A DNA stretch of 37,409 nt. Origin: Balneolaceae bacterium. Its GTDB lineage: Bacteria > Bacteroidota > Rhodothermia > Balneolales > Balneolaceae. The stretch spans positions 1-37,409 of the forward strand of contig REDS01000120.1 in the NCBI GenBank assembly GCA_007693395.1. The letters run 5' to 3'. Both the position numbers and the translations under genes were made by a program. Below, piece after piece: positions 15,892-24,960 of this stretch. The notes below the pieces were generated by a model that saw only the letters and a program-made list of their open reading frames with translations, was not told the DNA's origin and searched no databases. Numbering within the stretch: the first letter of the stretch is position 1; each line of letters starts with the position of its first letter.

Positions 15892-17178
15892 ATGAACATT
15901 ACTTCTTTCTCAGAGCTGGGAATACAGCCTGAAATCCTCAAAGCCGTAGATGAAATGGGCTTTGAAGCACCAACCCCAATTCAAAACAAAACCATACCTG
16001 CTATTTTGAACGGCAATGATGTTGTTGGCCATGCTCAAACAGGTACCGGTAAAACAGCAGCGTTTGGCATACCTGCCATCCAGATGGCAGATAAAGGCTC
16101 AAGAACACCCAGTGTATTGATACTCTGCCCTACACGTGAGCTTGCAATACAGGTTACAGGCGAACTGATTAAACTTGCCAAATTTACTGATGGCGTATTT
16201 ACTGTACCTGTATATGGAGGCCAGTCGATTGGCCGGCAGCTGAATCAGCTAAAAAAGGGAGCACAAATTGTTGTGGGTACTCCCGGCAGGGTGATTGACC
16301 ACCTGAAACGCGGCACATTAAAACTCGGATCGCTGAAAATGGTTGTGCTTGATGAGGCAGACGAGATGCTGAATATGGGTTTTCGTGAAGATCTTGAAGA
16401 GATTTTAAGCTACAGCCATGGAAAATCCCAAACGGTGATGTTTTCTGCAACTGTACCTAAAACCATTCGCCAGATTATGAATCGGTGGATGGAAGATCCT
16501 GAGATGATTAAAGTGGAAGGTAAAGCTGAAACGGCTGCAGGAATTGATCAGTTTGTGATGGAAGTGCGGGACTCAGTACGTACGGAGGCCGTTTCACGTG
16601 TAATGGACATGGGGAATTTTAAACTTGCACTTGTATTCTGCAATACCAAACGCATGTGCGATAATCTTGTGCAGGAACTGCAATCTCGCGGTTTCTCTGC
16701 CGATGCCTTGCACGGTGATATGAGCCAGAATGTGCGCGATAAGGTGATGCAAAAATTCAGAACCGGCCAGATTGAGATGCTTGTGGCAACAGATGTAGCT
16801 GCCCGAGGGCTGGATGTGGAGAATGTGGATGTTGTGTTTAATTATGATATACCACAAGACCCCGAGTATTATGTGCATAGAATAGGCCGTACCGGAAGGG
16901 CCGGCCGCTCAGGAATGGCTATTACTTTCTCATCGGGGAGAGGAAGAAAGCGGATTCGTTTCATTGAAAAGATTATCAGAACACGCTTAAAACCGCTGCC
17001 AATGCCGTCGGTAAGAGAAGTTCAGATTTCAAAAATGGACAAGCATATTGATGAGCTTTTTGACACCCTGAACGCGGGTGGCCTCAGAGAGTACATCGAA
17101 CAGCTTGAGCCGGTGGCTGAAACCGGATTTACCCCAATTGAAATTGCTGCTGCACTTTTCAAAATGAGGGTTGAGTAG
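15892..17178 (+). CDS. DEAD-box ATP-dependent RNA helicase (DeaD/RhlE type)
   Basis: A 428-residue helicase for RNA unwinding (ribosome assembly, mRNA turnover, often cold-responsive). Motifs in order: Q-motif APTPIQ (26-31), Walker A AQTGTGKTAA (48-57), PTRELA (80-85), TPGR (130-133), DEAD (154-157), SAT (about 187), then in the second RecA domain HGDM, ARGLD and HRIGRTGRAGR. The tail after about 370 is short and not very basic, with no RRM-like domain, so it is shorter than E. coli DeaD. The gene is alone, with a non-coding gap on both sides. Confidence 0.95.
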   Translation: MNITSFSELGIQPEILKAVDEMGFEAPTPIQNKTIPAILNGNDVVGHAQTGTGKTAAFGIPAIQMADKGSRTPSVLILCPTRELAIQVTGELIKLAKFTDGVFTVPVYGGQSIGRQLNQLKKGAQIVVGTPGRVIDHLKRGTLKLGSLKMVVLDEADEMLNMGFREDLEEILSYSHGKSQTVMFSATVPKTIRQIMNRWMEDPEMIKVEGKAETAAGIDQFVMEVRDSVRTEAVSRVMDMGNFKLALVFCNTKRMCDNLVQELQSRGFSADALHGDMSQNVRDKVMQKFRTGQIEMLVATDVAARGLDVENVDVVFNYDIPQDPEYYVHRIGRTGRAGRSGMAITFSSGRGRKRIRFIEKIIRTRLKPLPMPSVREVQISKMDKHIDELFDTLNAGGLREYIEQLEPVAETGFTPIEIAAALFKMRVE

Positions 17179-17486
17179 TTAAAACCGTTGGGCATACGCC
17201 CCGGTACGCATCCGGCTACATTGAAGTGGTTAGAAATCGGGTATCACGTCGCAAGCGTCTCGCTTGCGACGTATCTGAATGTGGCAATCTTAAGGCTATC
17301 AACTAATTTCAAACGGATTTCCATCTTAGTTCAGAAAAGCCGGGGATTCTGTGATGAAGAAAAGTACAGGCGAGATGCTTACACTATTTCCATACCAGCG
17401 TGGCGGAGTGAAATAGCAATGAAGGGCACAAAATGAAAAGTACAAACGGTACTTTTGCGATATTTTCCCCGCTCTGTTTCTATGGC
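17179..17486. other. Intergenic region with a palindromic repeat-like unit
   Basis: About 300 bp between the helicase and the convergent M14 gene. It holds a near-perfect hairpin (17246-17272, listed separately) and otherwise nothing I recognise. An 82-codon plus-strand frame here (17188-17436) crosses the palindrome and has no protein-like features, so I do not call it. Confidence 0.5.
17246..17272. repeat. REP-like palindrome
   Basis: ACGTCGCAAGCG (17246-17257) and CGCTTGCGACGT (17261-17272) are exact complements around a 3-base loop TCT, a 12-bp G/C-rich stem. There is no T-run on either side, so it is not a standard terminator. It resembles repetitive extragenic palindromes that are moved by REP-associated (Y1) transposases. 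Confidence 0.6.
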
Positions 17487-17518
17487 AAAAAAAATGGCAC
17501 GAGTAAATTACCCGTGCC
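17487..17518 (-). terminator. Rho-independent terminator of the M14 peptidase gene
   Basis: On the minus strand, GGCACGGGTA and TACTCGTGCC pair (one G-T wobble) around a 3-base loop, followed by eight T residues (A-run at 17487-17494 on the plus strand). It lies 10 bp past the M14 stop codon. Confidence 0.85.
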
Positions 17519-17527
17519 CATTTACGA

Positions 17528-20053
17528 TCAGTTACCTACAAAGAAAACGGCATTTGCCATAAGCAGCTTTCCATTTTCCCAGAAACCGCGGAAGAGCGGA
17601 TTATCAATCATATAAATTACCTGCCCCGAGCCGTGCTGTTGAACGCCAAAATTGAGCGTATCTTCGAGCAATGCCTGTGCTTCATGCCCGGCAAAACCGC
17701 TGATGTGGGCATTGCCGCGTGATGTGCCCACATTCCAGCCGGAGTCGAGATAGCTAAACGCAGAGGCATCCGTTTTCAGAGAGAAGTACTCGTTATCCAT
17801 GCCAAATGCGAGAGGATGGGTTGTGTCTAACGTAACCCGGAAAATAGAGCCGGGTGTTCGGCTGCTTGCTGCTCTCCGAACTCTGTCTCCGTAGGGTTGA
17901 AGAAGGTCAACATTTGAGGGTTCTGCATCGGGAGCCACTTTTCGCTGAAGCTGGAATCCATTTCTGCCTGCCAGTGTAGAATTAGCTTGCCCAAAGAGAA
18001 TAAGTTTACCGCCATCGCGTGTCCAGGCGCTTAATCTTTCAATGCCTGCGTCGGTTAACACACCCCGGTAGTTTCCGGATGGCAGTACAATGGTATCATA
18101 ATCATTCAGGTTGGCTCGCATGAGGTGGTCGGCATGAAGCATGGTGGCCGGGTAGCCCAGCTGATGATCAAAAAAGTGCCAGATTTCACCTGCATTGAGC
18201 GATGCGGTACCTTCCCCAATCAGAACGGCAACACGTGGCTTATCTATAAAGCGAAGATTGGATGAACCAAAATCAGACCCTGAGGTTACAAATCCGGTAG
18301 ATACGCCAACTACATGTCGCTGATGAGATTCCGTAGCAGTTCGGATAATTTCATCAAATCGGTCTCCCAGGCTGCGGTTATTATCACGTGTAATAACCAG
18401 AGAACCCCGATGAAAACGGTTACCCTCAATTTCAAAGTCCACTTCAGAAAAACGGCTTCTTACACCTTCACGGGTAATATTAGCCAGAAAACGGGCATCA
18501 TCCATACTATTCCAGGATAATATGTATGCATAAGGCCTGTCACCACCGCTAACTCTATCCTGTCTGAAATCATACGCAGATATGGTTTGATTAGGATTGA
18601 TTCGGTTTTCAAGTGCGTACCCCTCAAGCCCAAAACGGTAATGCGCCTCCCAGGTTGTGATATCGTAGGTTACAGAATCGGCCAGCTCAGGGTTTGGTTC
18701 GAAAAACACACGTACCAGATTTCCCTGTGGCTGGTAGGCGCTGATCAAAATATCATCTGCTTCGATGCGTACACTCTCATTTTCTGCCGTGGTAAAGTTA
18801 AAGCCATTGGCATTTCTGGCTGAACCCGATGTACCATATTCTATTTGAAGATTATCAAGAAAAGAGAGCAGATTATAAACTTTGTCCGGGTTATTATCCG
18901 CTTTTACAACGAACGTTTTATAGGTTCCGCGGGCGTTGTTTGCGGATGTTTCAAAAAACTCGGCAAAGGCATCAATCATCTGTTCCGAATATCTGGAAGC
19001 AACCTCTACAGTAGACATACCTGTAGTGTGGTGTTGCAACAACCGCATAGCCAGTGTGAGTGTATCGCCTTCTGCTTTTTCAATGGCTAGGCCGGCAAGG
19101 CTGTGCCCCGGCATCTCATATGTCATACCAATGGAGCCGTGAAATGTAGGCCAGGTATCTCCAAAGCTTGGATAGAACAGGTCAAAGCGCTCACGGGTAA
19201 AGTAGAGCCAGTTTTCATCATCAAAATAACCGATGTGGTTTTCGCCAATGGTTGTTTGAAATTCACGCTGCCAGTCGGTAATGGCTTTATGAAACGGTTC
19301 AGCTGCCGGGGCAAAATAGTATGGAGCAGTGAAACTCTGTTCGTGATAATCTACATGAACATGCGGAAACCACTGCTTGTAAATATCGTATCGATGCTGA
19401 GACTCTTTCTGAACCTGCCATGCCCAGTCGCGGTTCAGATCAAAAAGGTAATGGTTTGAACGACCGCCAGGCCAGGGTTCATGATGTTCACGTGCATCAA
19501 ACGTGGGATTTACCTCAGCCCCAAGCATATTATTGAACCAGTTTACGTAACGGTCCCGTCCATCCGGGTTAAGCATGGGGTCCATGATAACCACAGTATT
19601 CTCAAGCCATTGTTTTGGTGTAGGGCTGTCAGGGCGAACAAGTTCATGAAGTGTGCGCATGGCGGCTTCACTGCTTGATGTTTCATTGCCATGTATGTTA
19701 TAACTGAGCCAAACAATTCCCTTTCTGTTTTCGGTAATATCGCCATCTTCAAGGCCGGTTAAACGAAGGTTATTGAGTCGTATCTCTTCAATATTCTCAT
19801 GATTTTCGGGGCTGGTAACAATCAGATAGACAAGCTCTCTGTGCTGATTGGTAGTACCGTAGTGATGAATGGTTACATACTCCGACTCTTCAGCCACGTG
19901 CTTCACATAGCTAAGCACCTGGTGATGGAGGGTCCACCGGTCGCCAAGTGTGTATCCTAAAAATTCATCGGGAGATTGTAGTTGTGCATATCCTGATGCT
20001 GCAAATACCGTTACAAACAGGGTAAGAATGAGATATCTGGCCTTGGTCATCAT
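17528..20053 (-). CDS. Exported M14-family zinc carboxypeptidase-like protein
   Basis: A large exported metallopeptidase, 841 residues from the ATG at 20053 chosen so the signal peptide (MMTKARYLILTLFVTVFAA...YAQ) is N-terminal. An in-frame opening to 20116 adds 21 residues in front of it. The M14 domain shows IHGNETSSSEA (zinc His/Glu, about 121/124), LNRDWAW, VDYHEQ (third zinc His, about 237) and YEMPGHS (catalytic Glu, about 313). The C-terminal third has a Rossmann-like, glutamine-amidotransferase-type segment (DTIVLPSGNYRG...WTRDGGKLILFG), a layout seen in secreted M14 proteins of Bacteroidota. It is monocistronic with its own terminator; substrate unknown. Confidence 0.9.
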   Translation of the reverse strand: MMTKARYLILTLFVTVFAASGYAQLQSPDEFLGYTLGDRWTLHHQVLSYVKHVAEESEYVTIHHYGTTNQHRELVYLIVTSPENHENIEEIRLNNLRLTGLEDGDITENRKGIVWLSYNIHGNETSSSEAAMRTLHELVRPDSPTPKQWLENTVVIMDPMLNPDGRDRYVNWFNNMLGAEVNPTFDAREHHEPWPGGRSNHYLFDLNRDWAWQVQKESQHRYDIYKQWFPHVHVDYHEQSFTAPYYFAPAAEPFHKAITDWQREFQTTIGENHIGYFDDENWLYFTRERFDLFYPSFGDTWPTFHGSIGMTYEMPGHSLAGLAIEKAEGDTLTLAMRLLQHHTTGMSTVEVASRYSEQMIDAFAEFFETSANNARGTYKTFVVKADNNPDKVYNLLSFLDNLQIEYGTSGSARNANGFNFTTAENESVRIEADDILISAYQPQGNLVRVFFEPNPELADSVTYDITTWEAHYRFGLEGYALENRINPNQTISAYDFRQDRVSGGDRPYAYILSWNSMDDARFLANITREGVRSRFSEVDFEIEGNRFHRGSLVITRDNNRSLGDRFDEIIRTATESHQRHVVGVSTGFVTSGSDFGSSNLRFIDKPRVAVLIGEGTASLNAGEIWHFFDHQLGYPATMLHADHLMRANLNDYDTIVLPSGNYRGVLTDAGIERLSAWTRDGGKLILFGQANSTLAGRNGFQLQRKVAPDAEPSNVDLLQPYGDRVRRAASSRTPGSIFRVTLDTTHPLAFGMDNEYFSLKTDASAFSYLDSGWNVGTSRGNAHISGFAGHEAQALLEDTLNFGVQQHGSGQVIYMIDNPLFRGFWENGKLLMANAVFFVGN

Positions 20054-20290
20054 AAAATTTAGAAGATTGAATTTTTGTGCAATTTTTTTAAAACCAAACA
20101 TAACCAAATCCCACATCTGCTAAAAGAGGGTTTTTTAACCGCAGAACAGTTGCATGGTTTACCAAAAACCTGATAAGTTTTTTCAATAACGTGATATGAT
20201 AATCTGCATCAATACTCAATCAGTTCATCAGTTTAATACTATTCTGCAGATTTACTACTTTAAGCAAGTTTCAACGATGATATTTATGTG

Positions 20291-22213
20291 ATGATGAAAA
20301 ATGTTTCTCTTCTTATAGTTTGTTCACTGATATTCACCTTAAGTGCGTTCAGCCAGTCCGGTGATGGCACCTACCGCTTTACCATTCTACATACCAATGA
20401 TGAGCACTCACATCTGATTCCGCATCCCGTAGCGGACTATCACCCGGAATATGGAGGCTCGGCGGTTGGGGGGTTTGCACGCCTTGCGGGAGCCATTAAT
20501 CAAATCAGAGCAGAGAAAGAGCAGTATAATGAACCGGTAATGATTTTTTCGGGAGGGGATATTCTTGGAGGGCCGGCGTTTGGCTGGCTGCCGTTAAAGG
20601 AGGGTGTGGCAGCAGAAATGAAGCTTTTTCAGGCTATTGGCTATGATGCGGTTACCATCGGGAACCACGAGTTTGACTACGGCCCCGATGTTCTGGCAAA
20701 TTATCTTAAAGCAGCGGGCTATCCCGAAGCGTCTTCAAAAACGGTGTTCCTGGGTACAAATACCCGCCCTCCGGCTGACCATCCTCTCAGCGATCTTGGC
20801 ATAAAGAAGCATTACATCAAAGAACTTGACAATGGGTTAACTATTGGTGTGCTGGGGTTACTGGGTGATGATGCCATCAACAAAACAGCTGTGCCCGGCC
20901 CGGTGGAATTTGATGACCCCATTGAAGCAGCCCGACAAGCCGTTGAGGAGCTGAAGGCTGCCGGAGCGGATCTGATTATTTCAGTGAACCACTCCGGAGT
21001 GTACGAAGATCGGCTGCTTGCACGAGAGGTGCCTGATATAAACATCATCGTTGGAGGACATACACATACGGCGCTTTATGAGCCGGTTTTTGAGGGTGAA
21101 ACTGTGATTGTACAGGCTGGAAGTTATTTACGCTACCTTGGAAGAGTTGAATTTGAGTGGATCCGTGGCGAAAATAAAATAACCGTGTTAAATGAAGAAA
21201 ATGGCAACGAATTTCTTATTCCACTGGATAGTTCTGTTGAACCTGACGAAGAGATTGCCGCAAAGGTTGAAGAGTACCGAAGCTTGTTGAACGGCTGGGT
21301 TGCAGAGCTTACAGATGGCCTTGTTACACATATTGAGCAACCGGTGGCCAGATCAAATTTTTCACTAACCGGAGGACGTTTTCAGCAGGAGTCCACAATT
21401 GGGAATTACGTCACAGATGCTATGCTGCACGCCGCGAGAGAAGCAACCGGCAACCAGGTTGATGTGGCTGCACAGGCAAATGGTGCTATCCGCGCAAATG
21501 TGAGACCGGGTGTGGAAGAGTGGTCTGAAGGGCTGATCACGTTTTATGATTTGATTATGGCTACGGGACTTGGTTCAGGCGATGATGGCAACCCCGGCTA
21601 CCCGCTGGTTTCGTTTTACTTAACGGAAGATGAGATGCGCCGTGCCCTTGAGGTTTCAGTGCTGCTTTCTGAACTGCTCGATAACAGCTACTTTCTTCAA
21701 TTCTCCGGCCTTAGAATGGCTTTTGATCCAAATCGGGCCGTGCTTCTTCGTATTCCGTTTCGCGGCACACCTATACCAACATCCCGGGCAGTACTGAGTG
21801 CCGAATTGCAAACCGGCGATGGAGAATTTCGTCCGCTGAGAAGAGGGAGCGATGAACTGATACATGTGGTAACTGACCGCTATATAGCCGGATTTTTACC
21901 ACTTGTAGGAGAGATAGTGCCGAACCTAAGCATTCAGTTCAGAGACGAATCGGGAAATCCCGTTGAACTTGACGATACCATCATCCGGCAGAATGGAGAG
22001 GAGTTAAAAGTGTGGCAGGCAGTTTTAAATTTCACCCTCTCTCACCAGGTTCGGGAAGTTGATCTTCCGGAAATCCCGGCACGCTACGAAACAACCGAGG
22101 AGAGAATGCGGGCAATCTATACCCTTCCTCTTTGGGTATGGCCTCTTGCTATAGTTGTGGTTATTGCAGCTTTTGTTATGTACATCATCAGAAGAAGGCG
22201 TAGCATAAATTAG
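20291..22213 (+). CDS. 5'-nucleotidase/UshA-family metallophosphoesterase with C-terminal membrane anchor
   Basis: A 640-residue exported enzyme of the bifunctional nucleotidase family, which dephosphorylates nucleotides outside the cytoplasm. A signal peptide (MMKNVSLLIVCSLIFTLSAFSQ) precedes the metal-binding blocks TILHTNDEHSH, GGDILGGP, IGNHEFDYGPD, SVNHSG and GGHTHT. The C-terminal substrate domain carries RFQQESTIGNYVTDAM (about 358-373) and a FSGLRMAFD block. The extreme C-terminus is LPLWVWPLAIVVVIAAFVMYII followed by RRRRS, a stop-transfer helix absent from soluble UshA. A GTG at 20288 precedes the ATG codons; I use the ATG at 20291. It is divergent from the M14 gene across 237 bp. 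Confidence 0.92.
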   Translation: MMKNVSLLIVCSLIFTLSAFSQSGDGTYRFTILHTNDEHSHLIPHPVADYHPEYGGSAVGGFARLAGAINQIRAEKEQYNEPVMIFSGGDILGGPAFGWLPLKEGVAAEMKLFQAIGYDAVTIGNHEFDYGPDVLANYLKAAGYPEASSKTVFLGTNTRPPADHPLSDLGIKKHYIKELDNGLTIGVLGLLGDDAINKTAVPGPVEFDDPIEAARQAVEELKAAGADLIISVNHSGVYEDRLLAREVPDINIIVGGHTHTALYEPVFEGETVIVQAGSYLRYLGRVEFEWIRGENKITVLNEENGNEFLIPLDSSVEPDEEIAAKVEEYRSLLNGWVAELTDGLVTHIEQPVARSNFSLTGGRFQQESTIGNYVTDAMLHAAREATGNQVDVAAQANGAIRANVRPGVEEWSEGLITFYDLIMATGLGSGDDGNPGYPLVSFYLTEDEMRRALEVSVLLSELLDNSYFLQFSGLRMAFDPNRAVLLRIPFRGTPIPTSRAVLSAELQTGDGEFRPLRRGSDELIHVVTDRYIAGFLPLVGEIVPNLSIQFRDESGNPVELDDTIIRQNGEELKVWQAVLNFTLSHQVREVDLPEIPARYETTEERMRAIYTLPLWVWPLAIVVVIAAFVMYIIRRRRSIN

Positions 22214-22352
22214 AAAGTGGTGATGTTGATAAACCATCAAAAAACCGATCATTCATAAAATAATCACTCCCTCCTAAAACTTTTTCAGTGAATGCGTCGT
22301 CATATCGCTGAAGAAAATTAATATTCACAAACATCCAACTGATTTGAGTGAT

Positions 22353-22922
22353 ATGAGCGATGCAGCCTTGGTAGAGCAAGCCTCTCAGGGTGATGATAAT
22401 GCCTTTGCACTGATTATGAATCGGTGGCAAAAGCGAATTCATCGTTTTGCATATCGCTATTTCGGTAATCGTGCCGATGCGGACGACATCACCCAGAAGA
22501 TATTTATTCGGGTATATCAAAAGCTCAATTCCCTCGATGATCCCGGTAAATTTTCTTCGTGGATCTACCGAATAGCCAATAATCTTTGCCTTGATGAACT
22601 GAAACGTGCCGGACGAAGGAGATCTGAAAGCCTGGATTTTGATAACACCGCCAGTATGCCTTTAAATAACCAGACACCAGCCACGGAGATGCATCAGAAA
22701 GAATTGAAAAAGATGGTGCAGCAGATGCTGGAATTGCTGCCGGATGATCAACGGGCTGTACTGATACTGAAAGAGTTTGAAGGGCTGAAGTTCCGCGAAA
22801 TCGCAGAAGTGCTTGATGAACCGGAGGGAACAGTGAAAACGAGATTGTATGCCGGGCTAACAGCACTACGAAAGAAATTACCAATGCAGAGTATTAAAAC
22901 AGAATATCTGAATTATGAATAA
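22353..22922 (+). CDS. ECF-type RNA polymerase sigma factor
   Basis: A 189-residue sigma-70-like factor of the extracytoplasmic-function group. Region 2 spans about residues 12-85 (FALIMNRWQKRIHRFAYRYFGNRADADDITQKIFIRVYQ), including the DADDITQ block and KFSSWIYRIANNLCLDELKR. Region 4 spans about 125-178, with LLPDDQRAVLILKEFEGLKFREIAEVLDEPEGTVKTRLY as the -35-binding helix-turn-helix. Regions 1 and 3 are absent, as expected. A TTG at 22344 would add three residues; I use the ATG. Its end overlaps the anti-sigma-like gene by 8 bp, the usual pairing. Confidence 0.93.
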   Translation: MSDAALVEQASQGDDNAFALIMNRWQKRIHRFAYRYFGNRADADDITQKIFIRVYQKLNSLDDPGKFSSWIYRIANNLCLDELKRAGRRRSESLDFDNTASMPLNNQTPATEMHQKELKKMVQQMLELLPDDQRAVLILKEFEGLKFREIAEVLDEPEGTVKTRLYAGLTALRKKLPMQSIKTEYLNYE

Positions 22923-23586
22923 AAACGAGATCAAACAGAAGTTAATGGACTATCTCTACGATGAGATGGGCGATACTGAACGAACAGAATTTGAGGAGTA
23001 CATCAGGAAAAATCCGGATGTGAAAAGAGAGTTCCATGAGCTGCAGGGTGTCCGCAAAGTTCTGGAAAAAGTGCCGGTACCGGAGAAAACGGAACCGATG
23101 GCAAACAAACCATTGCCGTTTACGCCTGTTTCAAATCAATCAGAAAACAGTAACCGAACCTATCACGCGATTCGGTACATGGTGGCAGTTGCTGCGATAT
23201 TTCTTGCCACACTTTTAACTTTTTCATTTATCAATCTTCAGGTTGGCAGTAATGAAAATGGGTTTTATGTGCTTTTTGGTGAGAATAACGTAGCACAGGA
23301 ACAGGCCGTAAATGAAGAGATGCTTGCAGATCTTTTGAACCAGATTCGTGATGAGAACGCACTTTTTGTTGCTGCGATGGTAGAGCAGAGCTCAGCACGG
23401 CAAACAGAGCAGATTGAAGAAGTTTTGAGTGCCCTTACAGACTACTACGACCAGAGGCGGCAGCAAGACCTGCTTTTAATTGCCGAAGGATTTTCCCAGC
23501 TCGAGCAGGATACATACTATCGGTTCATGCAAACCGATGAAGTGATAGGTGAGATCATTTTCGCACTTAGCAACCCGAATCAGTAA
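22915..23586 (+). CDS. Probable transmembrane anti-sigma factor
   Basis: A 223-residue single-pass protein. The N-terminal 50 residues (IKQKLMDYLYDEMGDTERTEFEEYIRK... in pieces) are a helical anti-sigma-type domain without the HxxxCxxC zinc site. A membrane helix lies at about 86-107 (YMVAVAAIFLATLLTFSFI). The extracytoplasmic part (110-223) is rich in Gln/Glu and looks helical or coiled coil (NEEMLADLLNQIRDENALF, QTEQIEEVLSALTDYYDQRRQQDLLL). Position, overlap with the sigma gene and topology imply it holds the sigma factor at the membrane. The specific stimulus is unknown. Confidence 0.82.
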   Translation: MNKNEIKQKLMDYLYDEMGDTERTEFEEYIRKNPDVKREFHELQGVRKVLEKVPVPEKTEPMANKPLPFTPVSNQSENSNRTYHAIRYMVAVAAIFLATLLTFSFINLQVGSNENGFYVLFGENNVAQEQAVNEEMLADLLNQIRDENALFVAAMVEQSSARQTEQIEEVLSALTDYYDQRRQQDLLLIAEGFSQLEQDTYYRFMQTDEVIGEIIFALSNPNQ

Positions 23587-23599
23587 AAAAGATAGTGAT

Positions 23600-24847
23600 A
23601 TGATTAGAATAAAAACGCTTAGCCTGCTTGGTGTAATATTACTGTTTAGTTCAATAACAGTGATGGCCCAAGCGGATCAACTTGAGAGGGATATCCGAAT
23701 TGCTGAGAGAATAATCGAGGAGATTTTTTCATCGAATACCAGCAATGGGCAGCTGATACGCCTGAGAACCGGCGCTGTTAGCGGTGAATATCTCTCCGGA
23801 ATTGGGGTTCATTTTACAATAAATCACAGTACGTTCAGGCTCATGGCCGGTGATCAGCATGGTGACAGAGATAACCGTCAGCAGTTCACCCTGGAAGATT
23901 TTGAAGTTGGCGTAATGGAGTATCTTACGGGTTATGCTTCACAGTTAAGAGGCTTGAATGAGAATGAACAGATACAGTTTACTTTCGGACGAAATAGAGG
24001 CAATACAGGTTTTATTGCTATGCCCGGCAGGGAGCAAATAGTGCAGAGAGCTCATGGTATTTTTATGGCTTATGTTCGTGTAGGTGATGTGAAGCGTTTC
24101 GCAGATGATACACTAACTGAAAGTGATTTCAGAGAGCGTGTAACAGTGATGGATCTCACTGAAGCAGAGCCAAAACGTGATCTTGATATATTTGCATCGG
24201 TAATTGAAACTGCTTTGAACCGAGAAACAGACAGCCAACTTCGTATAGCCAGGAAACCTGATTTTGTATACATGCCCGGTTTTGGAGCGGCTTTTGAGTT
24301 GAATGTGAGAAGCAGAACGGGATTCTCGCTGGACTCTTTCATAGCCCAAATTGATGAAATGGATCTCGATGATGTTCGAATTAATATCGATCTGGGGGAT
24401 GTTACAGGTCTGCACGATTCAGATATTCGTGTAAACTCTCCATCCGTTCGGATTGAAAGAGACAGCATTCGGATAGATCTCGAAAGAGTAAGGGATACAA
24501 TTCAGCAGAATTTAAATGGTGTAAAAGCACAAATAGCCGTTTTGGGAAGAGACTCTGTTTCATCCGATATCGGGGGAATGGCAGGCAGAAGATTCGAATT
24601 TAATTTTGCTGCGAATGATACAGTTGACCTAAGCGCCGACGCAACAAAAATGATTGATGAGCTTACCTCGGTAATGAAAGATTATGCTGGTACACTCAGC
24701 TCATTAAAAGATGACGAGATGGTGATGATAATCATCAATTGGCCGGCGAGAAACCAGACATTGCCTGCAAAAACACATATTCGTGCTACAAAAGAGGATC
24801 TCTTTTTCGGATGGGAACCATTGATTGAAGAGGTACAAAGGAGGTAG
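23600..24847 (+). CDS. Exported protein of unknown function in the sigma/anti-sigma operon
   Basis: A 415-residue protein I do not recognise. The ATG at 23600 gives a clean signal peptide (MIRIKTLSLLGVILLFSSITVMAQA); an in-frame opening to 23549 would run over the anti-sigma gene. The mature part is acidic and rich in charged residues, with stretches likely to be alternating strands and helices, including repeats of D-x-R/D-x-D patterns at about 250-310 (LDDVRINIDLGDV, SVRIERDSIRIDLERV). No catalytic motif is evident. It lies 13 bp after the anti-sigma-like gene and before a strong terminator, so it is the last gene of the operon and a candidate effector or sensor of that pathway. Confidence 0.8.
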   Translation: MIRIKTLSLLGVILLFSSITVMAQADQLERDIRIAERIIEEIFSSNTSNGQLIRLRTGAVSGEYLSGIGVHFTINHSTFRLMAGDQHGDRDNRQQFTLEDFEVGVMEYLTGYASQLRGLNENEQIQFTFGRNRGNTGFIAMPGREQIVQRAHGIFMAYVRVGDVKRFADDTLTESDFRERVTVMDLTEAEPKRDLDIFASVIETALNRETDSQLRIARKPDFVYMPGFGAAFELNVRSRTGFSLDSFIAQIDEMDLDDVRINIDLGDVTGLHDSDIRVNSPSVRIERDSIRIDLERVRDTIQQNLNGVKAQIAVLGRDSVSSDIGGMAGRRFEFNFAANDTVDLSADATKMIDELTSVMKDYAGTLSSLKDDEMVMIIINWPARNQTLPAKTHIRATKEDLFFGWEPLIEEVQRR

Positions 24848-24870
24848 AGTTTTAATAACCTCAGAAACAG

Positions 24871-24902
24871 AACCCCCTCTTTCTGGTGTGAAGGAGGGGG
24901 TT
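24871..24902 (+). terminator. Strong rho-independent terminator after the sigma operon
   Basis: AACCCCCTCTTTC (24871-24883) pairs with GAAGGAGGGGGTT (24890-24902), 13 bp with one G-T wobble and a 6-base loop. TTATTTTCTTT follows. It could stop transcription from the plus strand. Confidence 0.88.
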
Positions 24903-24960
24903 TATTTTCTTTGCCAGTACTTTATTTCAAAAAAGATGCATGTAAGGTACAGATAGTGAA

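Noticed and set aside
17188-17436. An 82-codon plus-strand frame after the helicase
   Set aside because: It crosses the REP-like palindrome, lacks a ribosome site and shows no protein-like pattern.
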